Assembly (NCBI GenBank): GCA_024403005.1
Contig: JAKSSQ010000016.1
Coordinates: forward strand, 1-15,730
DNA: 15,730 nt
Reading direction: 5' to 3'
Source of the DNA: Clostridia bacterium
GTDB taxonomy: Bacteria > Bacillota > Clostridia > Peptostreptococcales > Anaerovoracaceae
In this document: positions 6,106-12,804 of the stretch, piece after piece
Numbering within the stretch: position 1 is the first letter of the stretch
Layout of the letters: each line of letters opens with the position of its first letter
Translations under genes and position numbers: made by a program
Notes under the pieces: model-generated
What the model saw: only the letters and a program-made list of their open reading frames with translations
The model's database searches: none
What the model was told of the DNA's origin: nothing

Positions 6106-6636
6106 ATGAAGACTATGAACATTTACACCGACGGAGCCTGCTCCGGCAATCAAAACGACGACAATATCGGCGGCTGGGGCTGCGTCCTGGAGTTCGGCTC
6201 TGCGCAGAAGGAACTCTGCGGGGGCGAAGTGAACACAACCAACAACCGCATGGAGCTTACAGCTCTCATAGAAGGCCTGGCTGCGCTCAAGGAAAAAGAT
6301 CTCTGCATTAACGTTTTTTCCGACAGCTCCTGCCTTATAAAGCGCTGGTATGCCGGCTGGATTAAAAACGGCTGGAAGAACAGCAAAAAGCAGCCGGTGG
6401 AAAACCGGGAGCTCTGGGAAAGACTGCTGGAGCTTATGGAAGGCCAGAAGCTGAACTTCTTCCTGGTAAAAGGCCATCTGGATCCGGAGGGTCCGGAGAG
6501 CAAACTCAAGGAGCCCTATAAAAAATTTAAGGCGCACAACGGCGAATTCTCTTACGAAGATTTCCTTTACATCGTAAAGATGAACAACCGCTGCGACGCC
6601 CTGGCAAACGTATTTATCAACGAGCATCGCAAATAG
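6106..6636 (+). CDS. rnhA: Ribonuclease HI with an insertion before the last catalytic Asp
   Basis: RNase HI cuts the RNA strand of RNA-DNA hybrids with two metal ions. The four acidic catalytic residues are present: D9 (YTDGACSGN), E50 (NNRMEL), D73 (FSDSS) and D164 (NNRCDALAN), as is the catalytic-loop histidine H124 (VKGH). At 176 residues it is longer than the 155-residue E. coli enzyme. The extra length is mostly between H124 and D164: 39 residues against about 9 in E. coli, including a basic stretch (KLKEPYKKFKAH) and an aromatic helix (YEDFLYIV). ATG 6106 would be at the predicted transcription start. ATG 6115 (MNIYTDGAC) is an alternative, but neither has a real Shine-Dalgarno sequence. 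It is the only rightward gene in an otherwise leftward block. Confidence 0.93.
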   Translation: MKTMNIYTDGACSGNQNDDNIGGWGCVLEFGSAQKELCGGEVNTTNNRMELTALIEGLAALKEKDLCINVFSDSSCLIKRWYAGWIKNGWKNSKKQPVENRELWERLLELMEGQKLNFFLVKGHLDPEGPESKLKEPYKKFKAHNGEFSYEDFLYIVKMNNRCDALANVFINEHRK

Positions 6637-6653
6637 GCGATGCTTTTGTTTTT
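6624..6653 (+). terminator. Terminator whose loop contains the rnhA stop codon
   Basis: GCATCGC (6624-6630) and GCGATGC (6637-6643) form a perfect stem followed by TTTTGTTTTT. The stem starts inside the last codons of rnhA, the loop holds the TAG stop (6634-6636), and the T tract reaches the stop codon of convergent rsmG (6652-6654). No U tract exists leftward, so it serves only rnhA. Confidence 0.85.
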
Positions 6654-7308
6654 ATGCGATTGGCTCCTTGGAAGGGAGGCCTGCCTTTCTCGGATACTTG
6701 GCCGGAGTAGGCTTAATCTTCTTAACTATAACAAACATGTGGCCATTTCCTTCCACGCCGCTGGTATCCATGCGGACGATATCTCCGCCCAGCACGGTAA
6801 TCGCATTGTGGGCAGCTGCGATTTCTTCTTTGGATTCCCAGGTCTTGTAGGCGATAAAATATCCGCCGACCTTAACGAAGGGCAGGCAGTATTCCGACAG
6901 AGTGGACATGTTTGCCACTGCGCGTGAAACCACTGCATCGTACTTTTCTCTGTGGTCCTTGTTCTTTGCCAGATCTTCCGCTCTGGAGTGGATAACCTCC
7001 ACATTTGTAAGGCCCAGTTCGTCTGCTGCAGCCTGCACAACCTTGAGCTTCTTTCCGATAGCATCCGTTAAGACGAACTTCTTATCGGGGGAATTAATTG
7101 CGAGAGGAAGACCGGGGAAACCTCCGCCGGTGCCCATGTCCAGAACGGTCTTAGCGTTTTCGTATTCCGGTGTACCGGTAAGCAGAAGGCTGTCCTTAAC
7201 GTTTTTAGCCATGAACTCTTCCGGGTCGCGGATTGCGGTCACGTTAATCTTTTCGTTCCATTCCAGGATAACGTCTCTTAATTTTTCGTACTTTTTCTGA
7301 TTATCCAT
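6652..7308 (-). CDS. rsmG: 16S rRNA (guanine527-N7)-methyltransferase RsmG
   Basis: RsmG (GidB) methylates N7 of G527 in 16S rRNA using S-adenosylmethionine; its loss in many bacteria gives low-level streptomycin resistance. The 218-residue protein has the N-terminal helical segment, the SAM-binding loop VLDMGTGGGFPGLPLAI (55-71), an acidic residue after beta-2 (TDAIGKK), VSRAVANM, and the typical C-terminal PAKYPRKAGLPSKEPI. Its ATG overlaps the end of mnmG by 8 bases, so translation is coupled. It is the last gene of the parA-parB-mnmG-rsmG operon and converges on rnhA with only 15 bases between stop codons. Confidence 0.97.
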   Translation of the reverse strand: MDNQKKYEKLRDVILEWNEKINVTAIRDPEEFMAKNVKDSLLLTGTPEYENAKTVLDMGTGGGFPGLPLAINSPDKKFVLTDAIGKKLKVVQAAADELGLTNVEVIHSRAEDLAKNKDHREKYDAVVSRAVANMSTLSEYCLPFVKVGGYFIAYKTWESKEEIAAAHNAITVLGGDIVRMDTSGVEGNGHMFVIVKKIKPTPAKYPRKAGLPSKEPIA

Positions 7309-9181
7309 TTCTCTTCATCTTCTCCAGGTGAACCAGCAGAACGTTTATGTCTGCCGGGGAAACGCCGGAAATTCTGGATGCCTGGCCGATGTTGATTGGC
7401 CTCATCTTGTCCAGCTTCTGGCGGGCTTCGATGCGAAGACCTTCCATATTCAGATAATCCAGCCCTTCGGGCAGAGATTTTGTTTCCAGTTTCTTAAATC
7501 TTTCGATCTGGGCAAGCTGCTTGTCGATGTAGCCTGCGTACTTGATTTCGACTTCAACCTTGGCCTTTTCGTGGCTGGTAAGCTGGGGTCTGTCCGGATC
7601 GATAATCGCCAGATTTTCGTAGGTAACTTCCGGTCTCTTGAGCAGTTCTGCCAGAGACATTCTGTTTTCGGGCAGAGTGCTGTTTAAGCTTTCCAGCAGC
7701 GGCGCAGTCTGGGAAGGCACGAGAGTCGTAGCCTTGAGTCTTTCCATTTCGTCTTCAACTGCCTTTTTGGAAGCTGTGAACCTTGCATATCTTTCGTCGG
7801 AAACCAGGCCGATGCTTCTGCCCAGCTCCGTGAGTCTCGTATCTGCGTTGTCCTGGCGGAGAACAAGTCTGTATTCCGCTCTGGAAGTCATGATTCTGTA
7901 GGGTTCGTTGGTTCCCTTGGTTACCAGATCGTCGATTAAAACGCCGATGTAAGCCTGGGATCTGTCCAGAACGAAGGGGTCCTTACCCTGAACCTTAAGT
8001 GCGGCGTTAATGCCTGCCATAAGGCCCTGAGCTGCAGCTTCTTCGTATCCGCTGGAGCCGTTGAACTGGCCGGCGCAGAAGATATTGGGGAAATCTCTGT
8101 GCTCCAGATTCAGCTTAATGTCCAGAGGGTTAATACAGTCGTATTCGATAGCGTATGCGCTGCGCACGATTTCCAGGTTTTCCAGGCCCGGCATGGTCTT
8201 GTAGAAGCCGACCTGGACGTCTTCCGGCATGGAGGAAGACATGCCCTGCAGGTACATTTCCTCTGTGGAAAGGCCTTCCGGTTCTACGAAGCACTGATGG
8301 CGCTCCTTATCCGCAAATCTGTTAACCTTGTCTTCGATGGACGGGCAGTATCTGGGGCCGATGCCTTCGATCTGACCGCCGAACAGAGCGGATCTGCTGA
8401 AGTTTGCGCGCAGCAGATCGTGAGTTTCTGCGTTTGTATAGGTAAGGTAGCAGTCTTCCTGCTCCTTAACCAGCTCGTCGTTCATGAAGGAGAACGGCGT
8501 AATGTGTTCGTCGCCGTGCTGGGGAATCATCTTTGAGAAGTCCAGGCTTGCGCGGAGCGCTCTTGCCGGGGTTCCGGTCTTAAAGCGTCTCAGCTTAAAG
8601 CCTTTGGCTCTTAAATTTTCTGCCAGCTTGTTGGACGGTGCCAGGCCGTTGGGGCCGGATTGGGTCACGCTGCTGCCGATAAAGATCTTGCCTCCGAGGA
8701 AGGTTCCTGTGGCGATAACCACTGCTTTGCATTCGAAATAGGCGCCTGTTGCCAGGATGACCCCACGCACGTTGCCCTCTTCGTCCAGATCGATGTCCAC
8801 AGCTTCGCCCTGGCGCAGAAGCAGGTTGTCCTGGAGCTCCAGAACGTGCTTCATTTCGTCGTGGTAGCGCACCTTGTCTGCCTGGGCTCTTAAGGAGTGG
8901 ACAGCCGGGCCCTTAGCCGTGTTGAGCATTCTGCTCTGAATAAATGTCTTGTCTATGCACAGACCCATCTGGCCGCCGAGGGCGTCGATTTCTCTTACCA
9001 GATGGCCCTTGCCTGTTCCGCCGATGGCCGGGTTGCAGAACATGTTTGCAACTGCTTCCAGGTTGATGGACAGAACCATGGTCTTGCAGCCCATGCGCGC
9101 TGCTGCCAGAGCGGCTTCGCAGCCTGCGTGGCCTGCGCCGATTACTATTATGTCGTATTTGCCTAAATTATAAGTTTCCAT
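7301..9181 (-). CDS. mnmG: tRNA uridine-5-carboxymethylaminomethyl modification enzyme MnmG
   Basis: MnmG (GidA) is the FAD-binding partner of the GTPase MnmE; together they install the (carboxymethyl)aminomethyl group at C5 of wobble uridine 34 in several tRNAs. The 626-residue length is normal. The N-terminal Rossmann motif is IGAGHAGCEAA (14-24), followed by the family signature NPAIGGTGKGHLVREIDALGG (about 50-70) and the second signature with TSRAEYRLVLRQDNAD. The C-terminal helical domain that binds MnmE and tRNA is present. It begins 10 bases after the parB stop with no strong ribosome site. mnmE is not in the window. mnmG normally precedes rsmG, as here, but usually also precedes parAB. 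Confidence 0.98.
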   Translation of the reverse strand: METYNLGKYDIIVIGAGHAGCEAALAAARMGCKTMVLSINLEAVANMFCNPAIGGTGKGHLVREIDALGGQMGLCIDKTFIQSRMLNTAKGPAVHSLRAQADKVRYHDEMKHVLELQDNLLLRQGEAVDIDLDEEGNVRGVILATGAYFECKAVVIATGTFLGGKIFIGSSVTQSGPNGLAPSNKLAENLRAKGFKLRRFKTGTPARALRASLDFSKMIPQHGDEHITPFSFMNDELVKEQEDCYLTYTNAETHDLLRANFSRSALFGGQIEGIGPRYCPSIEDKVNRFADKERHQCFVEPEGLSTEEMYLQGMSSSMPEDVQVGFYKTMPGLENLEIVRSAYAIEYDCINPLDIKLNLEHRDFPNIFCAGQFNGSSGYEEAAAQGLMAGINAALKVQGKDPFVLDRSQAYIGVLIDDLVTKGTNEPYRIMTSRAEYRLVLRQDNADTRLTELGRSIGLVSDERYARFTASKKAVEDEMERLKATTLVPSQTAPLLESLNSTLPENRMSLAELLKRPEVTYENLAIIDPDRPQLTSHEKAKVEVEIKYAGYIDKQLAQIERFKKLETKSLPEGLDYLNMEGLRIEARQKLDKMRPINIGQASRISGVSPADINVLLVHLEKMKRNG

Positions 9182-9191
9182 ATTTTTACAA

Positions 9192-10265
9192 TTACTTTCC
9201 CGAGAGGAGCAGTTCTACCAGTCTGTCCAGCTCTCCTCTGCTGTAGTATTCCAGGACGATTTTGCCCTTCTTTTCCGTGCCGTCCAGGCGAACTTTTGTG
9301 CCTAAATTTTCGGAAATCTGCTGCTCTACTGCTGCGATATCCTTGTCTTTAGCCTTAATTCTGCGCTTTTTAGCGGGGCGCTTCTTTTCGCCTGTATAGG
9401 ATTCGATCTGCCTTACGGACCAGCCTGCTTCCACTGCTTTTTCTGCAGCTTCCAGCTGGAGGGTCTGCGTGCCAAGACCTGCAATAGCCCTTGCGTGGCC
9501 TGCGGAAAGCTTGCCGTCCATAACCAGGTTCTTAACCCCTTCGGGCAGCTTAAGCAGTCTTAAAGCGTTGGCAACGTAAGATCTGGACTTACCTACTGCC
9601 TTGGCGGTTTCTTCCTGGGTGAGGTTAAATGTAAGCATCATCTCTTCCATGCCGAGAGCTTCTTCGATGGAATTCAGATCTTCTCTCTGCATGTTTTCGA
9701 TGAGCGCATAGAACATGTTCTGGCGTTCATCCAGCTTTCTTATAATTGCAGGAATCTGCTTTAAACCTGCGATTCTTGCGGCTCTCCAGCGGCGTTCGCC
9801 GGCAACCAGTTCGTAACCCTTCTTTGCGGGTCTTAAGAGAACCGGCTGGATGACCCCATGCTCTTTAATGGATGCAGCCAGATCTTGCAGCGCTTCCTGA
9901 GAGAACACTTTTCTCGGCTGGGCGCTGTTGGGCTTAATGTCGTCCAAAGCGATGAATACAACGGATTCCAGGTTTTCGTCTTTAGATTTTTTAACTGTGG
10001 GCTTTGCAGCTTCTGCAGTTTTTTTAGCGCTTTTTGCAGCGGGCTTTTTGCTGCTCGCTTTGCCGCGGACTTTTTCGCCTGCGGCTTCTTCGTATTCCGC
10101 TATGCTTTGAGCCAATGCATCGGCTTCACTCTTTTCTGCGGGCACTTCCTCCCCTTCGGGGTAAACGCTTACTGCGTCCGGATTTAAGATGGAAATGTCT
10201 ACGCCGGCATCGCCGAACAGGGAACCCAGGCCTTTTCCGAGGCCTCCTCCAAATTTACCTGCCAT
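9192..10265 (-). CDS. parB: Chromosome-partitioning protein ParB (Spo0J type)
   Basis: ParB is a CTP-dependent DNA clamp that loads at parS, spreads, and recruits ParA and SMC to the origin region. The 357-residue protein begins with the ParA-stimulating motif (KGLGSLFGD, 11-19). After the linker come the CTP-binding domain with GERRWRAAR (157-165) and ENMQREDL (190-197), a helix-turn-helix (about 216-236, LTQEETAKAVGKSRSYVANA) that reads parS, and a C-terminal dimerisation domain. It is longer than the usual 280-300 residues because residues 20-104 form a long linker, acidic first (30-66) and then Lys/Ala-rich (67-96). It overlaps parA by 11 bases; GGAGG lies 6 bases before ATG 10265. Matching parS sites lie 0.9-1.7 kb away. 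Confidence 0.97.
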   Translation of the reverse strand: MAGKFGGGLGKGLGSLFGDAGVDISILNPDAVSVYPEGEEVPAEKSEADALAQSIAEYEEAAGEKVRGKASSKKPAAKSAKKTAEAAKPTVKKSKDENLESVVFIALDDIKPNSAQPRKVFSQEALQDLAASIKEHGVIQPVLLRPAKKGYELVAGERRWRAARIAGLKQIPAIIRKLDERQNMFYALIENMQREDLNSIEEALGMEEMMLTFNLTQEETAKAVGKSRSYVANALRLLKLPEGVKNLVMDGKLSAGHARAIAGLGTQTLQLEAAEKAVEAGWSVRQIESYTGEKKRPAKKRRIKAKDKDIAAVEQQISENLGTKVRLDGTEKKGKIVLEYYSRGELDRLVELLLSGK

Positions 10266-11034
10266 TTGTTTCCTCCGTGCTCAGGAATTCTTCTGCAAAG
10301 GACTGATATGCTTTTGCACCCTTGGATCTGGGATCGTAGGATGTGATGGGAAGTCCGTAGGACGGAGCTTCCGCGAGTCTTACGTTTCTTGGAATTACTG
10401 TGGAGTAGAGCTTGCTTCCGAAGTACTTCTTTACTTCTTCCACTACCTGGATGGAGAGGTTTGTGCGGCCGTCGAACATGGACAGGATTACACCCTGAAT
10501 TACCAGATTCTTATTGAGGCTCTTTCTTACCAGATTAATGGTGGAAACCAGCTGGCTTACGCCTTCCAGAGCGTAGAATTCGCACTGGATAGGAATTAAA
10601 ACGCTGTCTACAGCGGTGAGCGCGTTAATTGTAAGCAGGCCAAGAGAAGGCGGACAGTCGATAAAGATGTAGTCGTAGTCTTCTCTTACCTGGTCTAAAG
10701 CGTTCTTAAGGCGATGCTCTCTGCCGCGTATGCTTACGAGCTCGATTTCCGCACCTGCCAGGTCTACGCTTGCGGGGATAATGTCCAGATTCTTAAAGTT
10801 TGTGTGGACGATTACGTCTTTTGTCTGGAGAGTTTCGTCTACGAGAAGGTCGTAGCTGGTAGCCTTAAGGCCCTTCTTGGAAACGCCAAGACCGCTGGTT
10901 GTGTTGCCCTGGGGGTCGATATCGAGTACAAGTATTTTTTTATTTCTCATAGCAAGGCATGCGGCAAGATTGATATTTGTGGTTGTCTTGCCGACACCGC
11001 CCTTCTGGTTAAAAATTGCGATTGATTTTCCCAT
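10255..11034 (-). CDS. parA: Chromosome-partitioning ATPase ParA (Soj type)
   Basis: This 259-residue Walker-type ATPase binds DNA non-specifically as an ATP dimer and moves ParB-parS complexes; in Bacillus, Soj also regulates DnaA. The deviant Walker A motif KGGVGKTT (11-18) carries both lysines (K11 and K16). Walker A' is LVLDIDPQGN (36-43 region), Walker B is YIFIDCPPS (122-130), and MFDGRT (187-191 region) also fits the Soj subgroup. There is no N-terminal HTH, so it is the short chromosomal type. ATG 11034 gives the standard N-terminus; a moderate AAAGGA lies upstream at long spacing. A perfect -10 element and a parS site lie in the upstream region, which allows autoregulation by ParB. 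Confidence 0.97.
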   Translation of the reverse strand: MGKSIAIFNQKGGVGKTTTNINLAACLAMRNKKILVLDIDPQGNTTSGLGVSKKGLKATSYDLLVDETLQTKDVIVHTNFKNLDIIPASVDLAGAEIELVSIRGREHRLKNALDQVREDYDYIFIDCPPSLGLLTINALTAVDSVLIPIQCEFYALEGVSQLVSTINLVRKSLNKNLVIQGVILSMFDGRTNLSIQVVEEVKKYFGSKLYSTVIPRNVRLAEAPSYGLPITSYDPRSKGAKAYQSFAEEFLSTEETNGR

Positions 11035-11081
11035 AATTTTACATTTTCCTTTTGTCTTAAACAGTTAAATCTGCTTCGATT

Positions 11082-11087
11082 ATTATA
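11082..11087 (-). promoter_or_regulatory. -10 element of the parAB-mnmG-rsmG operon
   Basis: The minus strand reads TATAAT here, about 48 bases upstream of the parA start, with no good -35 at 17 bases. parS site 1 (11125-11140) lies just upstream of where the -35 would be. Confidence 0.5.
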
Positions 11088-11124
11088 CTATATTTCTGCT
11101 TTTTCTTCTACTTTTATTTGCGGA

Positions 11125-11140
11125 TGTTTCACGTGGAACA
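11125..11140. other. parS: parS site 1
   Basis: TGTTTCACGTGGAACA differs at one base from the symmetric parS TGTTTCACGTGAAACA. Read on the other strand it is TGTTCCACGTGAAACA, which fits the Bacillus consensus TGTTNCACGTGAAACA exactly. It lies in the divergent region between parA and the flavoprotein gene. Confidence 0.95.
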
Positions 11141-11190
11141 TATTGCAAGGAATCCTTAAATTTCAAGGGGTTTGCCCTGTTTTCGCATTT

Positions 11191-11211
11191 TTGTGTGAAC
11201 ACAATTTCACA
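11191..11211. promoter_or_regulatory. Overlapping palindromes upstream of the flavoprotein gene
   Basis: TTGTGT-GA-ACACAA (11191-11204) is a perfect palindrome with a 2-base centre, and TGTGAA (11194-11199) with TTCACA (11206-11211) forms a second inverted repeat with a 6-base centre. The half sites resemble those of Rex or CRP/FNR-type regulators, but the spacing fits neither exactly. Confidence 0.35.
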
Positions 11212-11235
11212 AATAATTTTCTGCCTTGACACCTG

Positions 11236-11244
11236 TGATATAAT
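11236..11244 (+). promoter_or_regulatory. Extended -10 promoter of the flavoprotein gene
   Basis: TGATATAAT is a perfect extended -10 element, predicting a start near 11251 and a leader of about 42 bases. A TTGACA at 11226-11231 is too close (7 bases) to act with this -10. Confidence 0.6.
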
Positions 11245-11292
11245 TCAATTAATTGTAAACCACATCCATGAACAAATTTAAGGACAGGCTAA

Positions 11293-11895
11293 ATGAAGAT
11301 TTTAATAATTCAGGGTAGCCCCAGAAAGAACGGAAACACGGCAAAGATTACGAATTTCTGCGCAGAAAGGCTGCAGGAAAACGGCTGCGAAGTTGAAAAT
11401 TTATGGCTCGGAGACTTTAATGTAGGCCCCTGCCTCGGCTGCATGGCCTGCCAGGAAAACCCGGAAGAACCGGGCTGCGTGCAGAAAGACGATGCAGAAG
11501 CCATCTGGAAAAAGATTGCGGAAGTGGATATTCTTATCCTCGCCTCCCCCATCTATACCTGGTACTGCACCGCACAGATGAAGAACCTCCTGGACAGACA
11601 CTACGCAGTAAACAAGTATTACGGCAGCGCGGCAGAAAAGAACGGAAAGTATTCCCTCGTAAAGGATCTGTCCGTTGCCCTTATAACAACCCACGGCTAT
11701 AAGCCGGACTATGCAAGCGACCTCTTCGAGACAGGCATAAAGAGATTCTGCAGGCACAGCGGCTGGGATTACCTGGGCCTCTACAGCGAAAGAGACACAG
11801 GCAAAGGAGCCAATCTCGACACACCGGAAATCCGGGAAAGAGCGAAAGCCTTCGCAGATTCTCTTGTTGAAGAGTGGAAGAACAATCGTATATAA
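11293..11895 (+). CDS. Flavodoxin-fold NAD(P)H-dependent reductase with iron-sulfur-flavoprotein-like Cys cluster
   Basis: This 200-residue protein belongs to the NADPH-dependent FMN reductase/iron-sulfur flavoprotein superfamily. The N-terminal FMN phosphate-binding loop is IIQGSPRKNGNTAKI (5-19), and ASPIYTWYCTAQMKNLLDR is the second flavin-contact segment. A cysteine cluster C47-x2-C50-x2-C53-x8-C62 resembles the CX2CX2CX4-7C motif of iron-sulfur flavoproteins of anaerobes, so a 4Fe-4S cluster in addition to FMN is possible. Such proteins move electrons from reduced ferredoxin or NAD(P)H to small oxidants; the substrate is unknown. AAGGA lies 8 bases before ATG 11293. It is divergent from parA across a region with parS site 1 and its own promoter. 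Confidence 0.85.
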   Translation: MKILIIQGSPRKNGNTAKITNFCAERLQENGCEVENLWLGDFNVGPCLGCMACQENPEEPGCVQKDDAEAIWKKIAEVDILILASPIYTWYCTAQMKNLLDRHYAVNKYYGSAAEKNGKYSLVKDLSVALITTHGYKPDYASDLFETGIKRFCRHSGWDYLGLYSERDTGKGANLDTPEIRERAKAFADSLVEEWKNNRI

Positions 11896-11896
11896 T
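11867..11896 (+). promoter_or_regulatory. Candidate promoter of the LUD gene inside the end of the flavoprotein gene
   Basis: TTGAAG (11867-11872) and a perfect TATAAT (11891-11896) are 18 bases apart, with the -10 overlapping the flavoprotein stop codon. The start would be near 11903, so both parS sites that follow would lie in a leader of about 94 bases. Confidence 0.5.
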
Positions 11897-11912
11897 GAGC
11901 TTAAAGGAATAA

Positions 11913-11928
11913 TGTTTCACGTGAAACA
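11913..11928. other. parS: parS site 2 (perfect palindrome)
   Basis: TGTTTCACGTGAAACA is the exact 16-bp symmetric parS. It lies 17 bases after the flavoprotein stop and 46 bp (start to start) from site 3. Confidence 0.98.
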
Positions 11929-11958
11929 CCGGTATGAACCTCTCAGGACAAATGCAGA

Positions 11959-11974
11959 TGTTTCACGTGAAACA
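11959..11974. other. parS: parS site 3 (perfect palindrome)
   Basis: A second exact TGTTTCACGTGAAACA, ending 22 bases before the LUD start codon and 9 bases before its ribosome site. Confidence 0.98.
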
Positions 11975-11996
11975 CAACACAAAAAGGAGAAGATTT

Positions 11997-12608
11997 ATGG
12001 ATATCAGCAAAGTTCTCAAAGCCTTTGAACACAACAGATACAAGGCTTCTTATTTCGCAACTAAGCAGGAAGCTGCAGACTATTTATGCAGCGAAATCAG
12101 GGGTACTGTTGTAGGCTTCGGCGGCTCCCACACCATCGAAGAAATGGACCTTGTAAACCGCCTTGCAGAAAACAATACATGCATCAGCCCCGAAATGAAG
12201 TACCGCCCTGCCGAAAAGACTTTCAACGAAGCAGCTCTGGATACTTACATGACTGACGTATTCATCCTCTCTGCTAATGCAGCTACAGAAGACGGCAAGA
12301 TGGTTAACATCGACGGAACCGGAAACCGTGTAGGAAGCAGCCTTTTCGGACACAGAAAAGTATATTTCGTATTCAGCGAAAACAAGATCATGCCCGATCT
12401 GGACAGTGCAATCGAACGTGCAAGAAACGTTGCAAGCCCAATGAATGCAAAGGGTCTGGAGTGCAAGACTCCCTGCGCAGCGGCCGGCAACAAGTGCTAC
12501 GACTGCAGCAGCCCCGAAAGAATCTGCAACGCCATGGTAATCCACATGAAGAGAATGGAAGGCAGCGAAATGGAAGTAGTTATTATCGGAGAAGGCATGG
12601 GTTACTAA
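11997..12608 (+). CDS. LUD-domain protein (LutC/DUF162 type) with C-terminal Cys cluster
   Basis: This 203-residue protein belongs to the LUD (lactate utilisation, DUF162) family. Features are the N-terminal helices, the GFGGSHTIEEM loop (40-50), NIDGTGNRVGSSLFG (104-118, the conserved nucleotide/substrate-site segment) and the C-terminal cluster C156-x3-C160-x6-C167-x2-C170-x6-C177, which could bind a metal or iron-sulfur cluster. LutC subunits work with the iron-sulfur protein LutB, but no lutA or lutB is here, so the role of this stand-alone form is unknown. I chose ATG 11997 because AAGGAGA lies 6 bases upstream. An in-frame ATG at 11934 would translate parS site 3 into the odd peptide MFHVKH. 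A redox link with the upstream flavoprotein is inferred from adjacency. Confidence 0.88.
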   Translation: MDISKVLKAFEHNRYKASYFATKQEAADYLCSEIRGTVVGFGGSHTIEEMDLVNRLAENNTCISPEMKYRPAEKTFNEAALDTYMTDVFILSANAATEDGKMVNIDGTGNRVGSSLFGHRKVYFVFSENKIMPDLDSAIERARNVASPMNAKGLECKTPCAAAGNKCYDCSSPERICNAMVIHMKRMEGSEMEVVIIGEGMGY

Positions 12609-12746
12609 ATCGGATACTCTAATTCACTCGGACAGTTTAACTAGCACCACAATATTTACCATTATTTTCCATTTGCTCAGCAAGGCCGAAATTCGCCCGA
12701 ATAAGCGATTTTAACCCGCAAACGACCAATTTATCGAAGACACTAT

Positions 12747-12786
12747 AAAACCCCGCAGAAAATCGATTCTGCGGGGTCATTTTTTC
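12747..12786. terminator. Bidirectional terminator between the LUD gene and the PLP lyase gene
   Basis: CCCCGCAGAA (12751-12760) and TTCTGCGGGG (12767-12776) form a perfect 10-bp stem with a 6-base loop. TCATTTTTT follows on the plus strand, and AAAA precedes it, giving a U tract leftward. The 130 bases between the LUD stop and this hairpin show no ORF or motif that I can support. Confidence 0.9.
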
Positions 12787-12804
12787 GGCTATTTTTGCTG
12801 AATA

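Noticed and set aside
6076..6627. A 183-codon leftward ORF opposite rnhA
   Set aside because: rnhA has all four catalytic acids and its own promoter and terminator, so the opposite frame is a shadow.
11165..11192. Possible hairpin CAAGGGG/CCCTG with a T-rich tail in the parA upstream region
   Set aside because: The stem is short and bulged, and no rightward transcript needing termination precedes it.
11226..11244. TTGACA and TATAAT as one sigma-A promoter before the flavoprotein gene
   Set aside because: The hexamers are only 7 bases apart, too close to work together; the extended -10 alone is the better explanation.
11035..11292. Replication origin near parS
   Set aside because: No cluster of DnaA boxes (TTATCCACA-like) or AT-rich unwinding element was found here or elsewhere in the window, and dnaA is absent.
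11934..11996. 21-residue N-terminal extension of the LUD protein
   Set aside because: It reads through parS site 3, giving MFHVKH, and lacks a ribosome site; ATG 11997 has AAGGAGA 6 bases upstream.
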